Assembly (NCBI GenBank): GCA_022564455.1 | Contig: JADFLK010000009.1 | Coordinates: 1-14,628 of the forward strand | DNA from: Bacteroidota bacterium | GTDB lineage: Bacteria > Bacteroidota > Rhodothermia > Rhodothermales > Rubricoccaceae | Direction of reading: 5' to 3' | Length of the DNA stretch: 14,628 nucleotides | Shown here: positions 1-6,600 of the stretch, piece by piece | Numbering within the stretch: the stretch's first letter is position 1 | Layout: each line of letters begins with the position of its first letter | Made by a program: the position numbers and the translations under genes | Notes under the pieces: model-generated | Told to the model about the DNA's origin: nothing | Seen by the model: only the letters and a program-made list of their open reading frames with translations | Database searches by the model: none

Positions 1-1
1 C

Positions 2-463
2 AGGGACCTCACAGCACTCGTTTATTCAGGCCTTCTTAAGGCAACGCCAGACGGAGGGCTTGTCCCCGATTTAGCAAAGAGTTATACAATATCAAACGAT
101 GGTCTCAACTACACTTTTGTACTTAGAGATGACATTACTTTTCACGATGGAGAACCAATAACTATTGACGATATTCTCTTCACCATAGAGAAAACGCAAG
201 ACCCGACACTGAAGAGTCCGAAGCGTGCAAACTGGGATGGTGTTGCTGTAACAAAAATAAATGGTCAAAAGATTCAATTTATTTTGAGACAACCCTACGC
301 TCCGTTTTTGGAAAATACAACTCTCGGTATTCTGCCTAGACATCTCTGGTAGAGTATTAGCAGCGAGAAATTTCCATTTAGTAAACTTAACATTGAACCC
401 ATTGGGTCAGGCCCTTATATGATTGACGCTGTAAGGAAAGATAGCACGGACGTTGGAAGATTG
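2..463 (+). pseudogene. Fragment of ABC transporter family-5 solute-binding protein, interrupted by TAG
   Basis: Reading from base 2, the translation is the interior of an extracytoplasmic peptide/nickel-type solute-binding protein (SBP_bac_5). Family landmarks are visible in order: a DLTALVYSGLLKATPDG stretch, LVPDLAKSYTISNDGLNYTF, RDDITFHDGEPITIDD, then LGILPRHLW and IEPIGSGPY. Such proteins bind oligopeptides outside the membrane for an ABC importer. The N-terminus lies off the window and similarity fades near base 460, so both ends are missing. A TAG at 350-352 falls between HLW and SISSEKF, where relatives usually have a lysine, so one A-to-T change (AAG to TAG) would explain it. The same frame stays open afterwards and the homology resumes, so this is one gene broken by one stop. 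Codon choice is A/T-rich, unlike everything after about 560. The wording resembles Parcubacteria (Patescibacteria) proteins; that is recall, not a search. A GC-rich host did not evolve this gene in place. Confidence 0.8.
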
Positions 464-554
464 TCAATAGTCGCAGGGGTAGGTCGTGATTACAATGCGC
501 CGCACTTTCCCCCCGAACTGCTTGGCATAGCGTTCCATTTCTTGCCGGTTCTCA
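464..554. other. Junction segment between AT-rich and GC-rich DNA
   Basis: This stretch lies between the last recognisable residues of the solute-binding protein fragment and the first recognisable residues of the YihY/BrkB protein. Neither homology extends into it. The frame of the solute-binding fragment stays open through it but reads as composition-driven noise. On the minus strand a frame is open from a TGA at 464-466 up to 658, just short of another stop at 659-661. Its C-terminal part has plausible coding character (for example ENRQEMERYAKQFGGKVRRI). I do not recognise that peptide, and its upper part overlaps the YihY coding frame. It could be a scrap of a third gene or chance. The segment is best treated as the breakpoint zone of a chimeric join. 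Confidence 0.5.
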
Positions 555-1337
555 GTGGAGAGGGCCAGCGTAATATCGGTGGTGACGCTGTTCGGGACGC
601 TTCGGTTTGTGATATCTCGGGCAATGGGTACGGATCGCCACGAAGTCCGCCCACTTCTTCAAGGGTACGCGTTCGACCTCAGAATGGCTACGCAGGTGGG
701 GATGCTGTTCGTCCTCTCGTTCGGCGTGACGTTCGCCGTGAACACGTTGCAGGTGCAGACCACGGCGTGGGGCATGGATGCGGGGCTCGACCCCGAGGCG
801 CTGCGCCGAGGCTGGGGGTTTATCCTCCGCATGACGACTCTGCTGGTGCCGTGGGCGATTTCGCTGGCGATGTTCACTCAACTCTTCTACTTCATCCCGC
901 GCCCCAAGCCGCCTCTACGAAGCGCCGCCGTCGGTGCTGCCGTAACGGCGGTGCTCTTTGAAGGCGCCAAGAATGGCTTCACCCTCTACGCGAGGTACTC
1001 CGGCCGCTTCTTCCGCTACGATGCTACCGAAGGCGCCAACGCGCTCGACAGCTTGCAGGGCGTCTTTCTGTTGATTCTGGTTTTCGTTGTTTGGGCCTAT
1101 ATATCTGCCTTCATTTTGGTTGTCGGGGCGATGGTGGCCTCCCTGCACGAGCAGCGGCATCAACCACGCCGCTCCGCCATCCGGCGGCTATGGCGAACCA
1201 TCCGGCAGCGGCGGAGAAGCGGTGAGGCGGGCTCAGAGACCTCAGAGGCCTCCCAAACCTCGCCAGCAAGCGTGCTAGAGGATGGTTCACTTACATCTGC
1301 GACTCCGGCATTGGCATCGGGAACGTCTACAGCCTGA
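555..1337 (+). CDS. YihY/BrkB (UPF0761) family inner-membrane protein, N-terminally truncated
   Basis: The 260 residues from the GTG at 555 match the later two thirds of the YihY/BrkB family of polytopic inner-membrane proteins. The molecular role of this family is unsettled. The family's LxxALNRIWG-like segment appears as TLRFVISRAMG (about residues 15-25). Hydrophobic segments follow at about 44-64, 88-114, 123-140 and 165-195. The C-terminal signature region contains AVLFEGAKNGFTLYARY and a long hydrophobic stretch ending in FILVVGAMVASLHE. A basic tail (RRLWRTIRQRRR) and a Ser/Thr/Ala-rich low-complexity end close the protein. Family members normally have about 100 further N-terminal residues with two more membrane segments. 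Upstream the frame meets a TAG at 528-530, and no other frame supplies the missing part. The GTG is therefore only a formal start, and the gene is probably cut by the join near 460-555. Confidence 0.78.
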   Translation: MERASVISVVTLFGTLRFVISRAMGTDRHEVRPLLQGYAFDLRMATQVGMLFVLSFGVTFAVNTLQVQTTAWGMDAGLDPEALRRGWGFILRMTTLLVPWAISLAMFTQLFYFIPRPKPPLRSAAVGAAVTAVLFEGAKNGFTLYARYSGRFFRYDATEGANALDSLQGVFLLILVFVVWAYISAFILVVGAMVASLHEQRHQPRRSAIRRLWRTIRQRRRSGEAGSETSEASQTSPASVLEDGSLTSATPALASGTSTA

Positions 1338-1397
1338 CCCCATTGAGCCACTTCCCACGCCGTAGTTTCCGGGCTCGTTTAGTCCCCTGACGGCCCA

Positions 1398-3617
1398 GTG
1401 GCGCTTGCCCGAACTTTGTCGCCTTTCGGCGTGCTCGTGTTGCTCGCCGGCCTCGGTACACGCCCGGCGTGTGCACAGGAGCCACTGTATCTCGTCAACG
1501 ACGAAACGGCAGTGCGGCGGGTAGACTTTCGGTTTGTAGACACACGCACCTTCAAACCCTCGCAACTCAAAGCACAGATTGCGACAACGGCACCGGGATA
1601 TTTCCAGCGCGGCTGGAGGGCATCGATCCTCTCCGCCCTCCCGATCATTCCTGAACCCGGCGTCTTTCCTTTCAGCCCGGTGGAGTTGCAGAAGGACATC
1701 ATCCGGCTGGAGCGGTTTTACAGCCGTAATGGTTTCCTCGGCGCGATGGTGGATTATGATGTGGAGTTGGACACATCGCGCAACGACGTAGACGTACTGT
1801 TTTCGATAGAGGAGGGTGGGGCCGTGAGGATCGACTCCCTGTGGTTTGCCGGGCCGGGAGGGGAAACAGCCCTAGAACAGCTCGACGACGACATCCAAGA
1901 CGAATGGATGGATTTCAGAGATCGCATCGTCCTTCAAAAGGGAGAGCGACTCGACGAATACCGCCTCATTCACCTTCAGAACCAAACGATTGGCTGGCTG
2001 CGAGACCGGGGGTATGCCTTCGCCGATGCGTCGGCCGAAACGCGAGTGGACACTACGGCGCTCCAGGCCGACGTACGCATCAAGCTCAACGCCGGGCCTC
2101 GCGGCCTGATAGCCGACATTACGGTGGAGGGTGCCGATTCCGTCCAGCCTGTCATCGTCTTCCGTGAGCTTCCGTTTCAGTCCGGCGATCTCTTTCGGCA
2201 GCAAGATCTAACCGAGGGGCAGCGGCAGGTGTTCGGCCTGAACCTCTTCCAACTTGCAGCCGTGGACATCGCCCAAGACCAGCCACGCGATTCTACCGTT
2301 GATATTGTGGTGCGGGTGCGCGAAGGCCCCGCACGCTACATCAACGCTCTGACAGGGTACTACTCGGACGGTGGCCTGACCGGCACTGCACAGTGGACGC
2401 ACCGCAACTTCTGGGGCGGCGCCCGGTCGTTCACGGCGTCTCTCAACGGGCAAACCGGCATTGGCGCGGTGGGCTCGTACCCGCTCGTCGACTACGAGGC
2501 ACGCCTGTCACTCCGCCAGCCGTATGTGTTCTACCGAAAGCTGTCGGGAACGGTAGGACCTTTCGTGCGCTACCGTGACGACGTAGTGGAAGTGGCTACA
2601 GAGTACGGTGTGACCGCAGCCCTCCTGTACGAGCACGGGCCGCTTCGCACGATCACGCTGGCCACCACCCTGTCGGTCAGAACCGTAGGCTCGGATAGCA
2701 CCACCCTGGTCGATCCATCCACGCTGCTCCCTGGCGATGCGTTCCGCATTACGCGAAGCCAAATCCTCCTCTCTGCTATTTACGGATCTGTTGATAGCCC
2801 GCTTCACCCGAGGCGCGGCTTCGTCATTCGGCCGTCGGCTACGGCTGCGGGCCTCTTTTTTACGGATGCCTCGTACGCTGCCGTGGCTCTTACAGCAACG
2901 GGCTATGTGCCGCTGGGGGAAAACGTGGGGCTCGTCGTTCGGGGCTCCGGCGGCGCTCTTCTCCCGGCGGGCTCCACCGACCCTGCTGTCGAAGAGGACT
3001 ACCTGGCACTCCGCAACGAGCTTTTCTTCGCGGGGGGAACGGCCGACGTGCGAGGCTGGCCGGGCAACCTCCTGGGCCCCAAGTTCCTCGACTTCACCAG
3101 TGTGGACACGTCGGTCGTGTTCGAGGTGGACGACGATATTGCGGCCTACTACAACGACCGCTACCGCGTGCGCTACCGGCCCGTGGGGGCAGAAACCAAG
3201 GCCACGGCATCCGTCCAGCTGAACGTGCCGCTTCCGCTGGGGGAGAATTGGGGGGCGAGCCTGTTCGTGGACGCAGGGCGTGTGTGGCGGCCCGCCGAAG
3301 GACTGTACGACCTCTATGCCAACGCCGCGCCCGACTTCCCCAACCTTCCTGCGCTCATTGCCCGGTTTCGCGCCGACGGGGAGACGATTCGCTACGGCGC
3401 GGGCGTGGGTATCCAGTACCTGACGCCCATCGGCTTTGTGACGTTTGCCGTGGCGGGCAAGCTCAATCCATCCTACTTCGACCTCCGCAGCCCGCGCGAC
3501 ATTCTCGTTGCGGCCGACATCGAGGCGATATCCGGCGCGCCGCCCGACTTTGATGCGGTTGCTGACGATTGGGTCCGCCGCCTTCAGTTCCACTTTACGA
3601 TTGGGCAGCGATTCTAG
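1398..3617 (+). CDS. tamA: TamA-like Omp85 outer-membrane protein (three POTRA domains plus beta-barrel)
   Basis: This 739-residue outer-membrane protein belongs to the Omp85 (BamA/TamA) superfamily, which inserts beta-barrel proteins or, with TamB, bridges the envelope. An N-terminal signal peptide (about residues 1-26, cleavage after ACA) is visible. Three POTRA-like units follow at about 39-145, 143-238 and 238-312; typical wording includes FYSRNGFLGAMVDYDV and DRGYAFADASAETRVD. The barrel covers about 315-739. The superfamily's conserved VRG[FY] motif appears as VRGW (551-554), preceded by LFFAGGTAD, and the last residue is Phe, as usual for barrel proteins. Three POTRAs and the adjoining tamB favour TamA over BamA, which has five. 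An in-frame TAG at 1380-1382 leaves the GTG at 1398 as the first usable start, and no clear Shine-Dalgarno motif precedes it. Its stop overlaps the tamB start, so the two are probably made together. No lipobox is seen, unlike the lipoprotein TamL described in other Bacteroidota. Confidence 0.85.
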   Translation: MALARTLSPFGVLVLLAGLGTRPACAQEPLYLVNDETAVRRVDFRFVDTRTFKPSQLKAQIATTAPGYFQRGWRASILSALPIIPEPGVFPFSPVELQKDIIRLERFYSRNGFLGAMVDYDVELDTSRNDVDVLFSIEEGGAVRIDSLWFAGPGGETALEQLDDDIQDEWMDFRDRIVLQKGERLDEYRLIHLQNQTIGWLRDRGYAFADASAETRVDTTALQADVRIKLNAGPRGLIADITVEGADSVQPVIVFRELPFQSGDLFRQQDLTEGQRQVFGLNLFQLAAVDIAQDQPRDSTVDIVVRVREGPARYINALTGYYSDGGLTGTAQWTHRNFWGGARSFTASLNGQTGIGAVGSYPLVDYEARLSLRQPYVFYRKLSGTVGPFVRYRDDVVEVATEYGVTAALLYEHGPLRTITLATTLSVRTVGSDSTTLVDPSTLLPGDAFRITRSQILLSAIYGSVDSPLHPRRGFVIRPSATAAGLFFTDASYAAVALTATGYVPLGENVGLVVRGSGGALLPAGSTDPAVEEDYLALRNELFFAGGTADVRGWPGNLLGPKFLDFTSVDTSVVFEVDDDIAAYYNDRYRVRYRPVGAETKATASVQLNVPLPLGENWGASLFVDAGRVWRPAEGLYDLYANAAPDFPNLPALIARFRADGETIRYGAGVGIQYLTPIGFVTFAVAGKLNPSYFDLRSPRDILVAADIEAISGAPPDFDAVADDWVRRLQFHFTIGQRF

Positions 3618-3619
3618 TG
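3615..3619 (+). other. TAGTG stop-start overlap coupling tamA and tamB
   Basis: The TAG stop of tamA (3615-3617) shares its G with the GTG start of tamB (3617-3619). This arrangement favours reinitiation by the same ribosome and balanced production of the two partners. The tamB frame is open further upstream, to a TTG at 3569. That start would give 16 extra residues encoded inside tamA, so the overlapping GTG is preferred. Confidence 0.7.
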
Positions 3620-6600
3620 GCTGAGTTAGCAACCCATACCACAGAGAGCCGAGTCGAGACCCCGACGGTGCCCGAACGCAAGCATGGGTGGGGGAAGGCC
3701 GTGCTGCGCGGATTCGGTTTGCTCGTGGCCGCGTTGCTGGTTCTCGTGGTCGTTGTCCTCTTGCTCTTGCAAACCGGGTTTGGGAGGAACGTAGTCCGCA
3801 ACATCGCCGTCGGGCAGATTCAGAATGCGCTGGCCGAGGGCGCAACGGTTGAAATCGCGCGACTCGGCGGCAACCTGCTTACCAACGCCGAACTAACCGG
3901 CGTCGTAATCCGCCAAAACGGCGAGACGACAGCGACGATTGACACGGTGCGTGCGCGGTACAGCCTTCCGGCGTTGCTTCGCCGGACATTCTCGGCCGGC
4001 AGGATCGATGTAATCGGACCGGTGGTGTTTGCCCGGCAGCTCCCCGATTCGACGTTCAACCTTCAGTATCTCCTCAAGCCGTCGGATGAGTTGGATGCTG
4101 ATTCCACCGCTTCACCCTTCACCGTGGTAATTGACTCGGTTTTAATGGAGAGAGGCCGGGTGGAAGTGCACTTCTATGCGCCCGGCCGGGATTCCATTCT
4201 CGTCCTCGACCACATTGTGCTTACAGCGTCGGATTTCTTCGCGGGAGATGGCCGTCTGGAGGCACAGCTTCACCAGCTTGCGGCCGAGGCCATCGCGCCC
4301 AACACCGCGGCGCACGTCCATTTTACTGTGGCGGGATCGGTCTCGCAAGAGGCGCTCTCGATGGATGACCTTCGCCTCACGTCGGCTGCGGGTACGAACG
4401 TTTTCGGCACGGCGCGGCTTACGTTTGCCGGCGGCAGCCTTCCGGACCTGACGGCGGATCTTACCGCTGAGCCCATTGCGATGGCCGATGTGCGGGCCTT
4501 TTCGGGCCTCGATCTGTACGGGAATCCGCGCATCCGCCTGACGGCTCACAACGAGAACGGCCGCCTCACGTTCGCCGTCAGGGGAGCGCCGCACGAAGGC
4601 GCCAGCATCGTGCTCAATGGCTCGCTGGAGAACACCGGCCGCATCCGGTACCAGGTAGAGGGCCAGCTTCGGGACGTTAATCCCGCCATGCTCACGCATA
4701 ACGAAGGCCACACTGCCAGCCTCACGGGCGATCTCCGCCTCGACCTCACGGGTACCTCGCCGCGGACACTGGATGGGCCGTTTTCCGTCAACCTGACGGA
4801 TACGCGAATCGGCGACCAGTCTTTTGACCTCCTCCGGATTGACGGCGCGTTCCGAGCAGGCCGGCTGGAGTTCGGCCTCGATGCAGACGTGCACGGCGCG
4901 CGCTTCCACGCCGAAGGCGACGCCCGGCCCTTCGATGAGACGCCCACCTACGACATCAGCGGTGAAGCCGACGACGTGAATCTCGCCCGCCTTCTGCGCG
5001 ATCCGAGCCGGACAACCAGCTTCAGCGGCTCCTTCTCGGTCAATGGTGCTGGTATCGATCCGAAGACGATGAGAGCCGAAGCCATCATTGACCTGCAAAA
5101 TATCCGCGTCGGTGGTCTGGCGCTCGACTACCTCGACGGCGTCGTGGAGCTACGCCAGGGTGGCGTTCGCTTTGTGGCGGAATCCAACCTGGCAAACGGT
5201 GGTGGTCTGATCGAAGTGGCCGGCGAGGCCCGTCCGTTCGACGATTCGCTAACGTACCACATTACCGATGGGCGTGTCAGCCATTTCAACCTGGCTGCGC
5301 TCACCCCGCCGTACGGCGGGGCGCAGGAAAGCGACCTGACGGGCACGTTCACGCTGGACGGCCGAGGGACGGACCCCTCCTCCCTCGTGGCCAACCTGAC
5401 CGCTTCGCTTCAGGATTCGCGCTTCGGCGACTACGATCTCGTCGAAGCCAATTTCGACGGCGCGCTCGAACGCGGTCTGCTCTCGCTCGACGGCTGGGCC
5501 GACCTCGGGCGGCTTGGCTACGTGGCACTCACGGGCACCGCCCGGCCCTTCGATCCCGTGCTGTCGTACGACGTAAACGGCCGCGTGGAGCACCTCGATC
5601 TGGCGGAACTCACCGACAACCCGGATCGGCAGAGCGACATCTCCACAGCCTTCACCGCGAGCGGCCGAGGGCTCGACCTCGCTAGCCTCACGTTGGAGGC
5701 CCGGTTGGACCTCGACTACGCCAGCTACGGCGCCCAGGAGGTAACCGGCGGCCTCCTGAATCTGAGGCTCATTCAGGGCAACCTGACGGTGGAGGGCTCG
5801 CTCGAGATGCCGGAAGGCGCCTTCGCGCTCGACGTCTCCGGGCGACCGTTCGACCCTAACCCGACTCTCGCTTTTGGCGAGCGGATGTGCTTCCGCGGCG
5901 TTGATCTGGCGACACTCACCGGCAATCCGGACCTCCGAACCCGCCTGAACGGCTGTTTCAGGGGAAGCCTCAACGGCTTCGACCTGGCCACGTTGGCCGC
6001 CGAAGGAAGCATTGCCCTGCAGGCCTCTACCTTCAACGGCGCCGAGATAGAATCCGGCAACATTGAGCTGACGCTGCGCGAGGGGCTGGTGGATGCCGAC
6101 GCCGATCTGGTGCTGGGCAGCGATGGATTCGGCGGCGCAGGCTTTGAGAGCGGCTTGTTTTTCCACTTCGATGGCCGCCCCTTCGACGATAGGCCCACCT
6201 ATGCCACCAACGGCAGCTTTACGCGCGTCGATCTGGTGGCGCTTGCCGGGCTCGAAGCCGAGCAACCCGCGCCGCTGACGCTCGACTTCGACCTCGAAGG
6301 CGCAGGATTGGTCTTTGAAACGATGTCGCTTCGCGGCTACCTCGCGGCGGGCCGGTCAAAGCTGGGGTCGATTACGCTCGATACGCTACACGTCCGTTTC
6401 GACCTCGACCGGGGCCGCCTCGCGCTCGACACCCTCCTGCTGCGCTCCGACCTCGCAGACGCTGACGGCAGCGGTCGCATCACCCTGACCGACCAGGCGG
6501 GCGCAGAAATATCCGACCTGGCCATAATCGCAACCCTCTACGACCTCTCGCCCCTTAACGCCTACACGGCCAAGCCGCTGTCGTTGGCGGAGGGTGAACT

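Noticed and set aside
419..961. Long open plus-strand frame covering the junction and the YihY region
   Set aside because: Its first residues continue the solute-binding protein, but after about 460 it is composition-driven and runs against the YihY frame, which has clear family motifs and membrane segments.
1338..1397. Promoter or terminator between the YihY gene and tamA
   Set aside because: I looked for Bacteroidota-type TAnnTTTG and E. coli-type boxes and for a GC hairpin with a T run, and found none convincing in these 60 bases.
1473..1475. Lipoprotein signal for TamA based on the Cys at residue 25-26 of the signal region
   Set aside because: The residues before the Cys (TRPAC) do not fit a lipobox; the ACA ending fits signal peptidase I better.
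2508..3845. 445-codon open frame on the minus strand opposite tamA
   Set aside because: It is antisense to a well-supported Omp85 protein, is Arg/Ala-rich and low in family-like motifs, and typifies the long spurious frames found in GC-rich DNA.
5249..6265. 338-codon open frame on the minus strand opposite the TamB repeats
   Set aside because: It shadows the repeated coding region of TamB; its own apparent repetitiveness comes from the sense-strand repeat.
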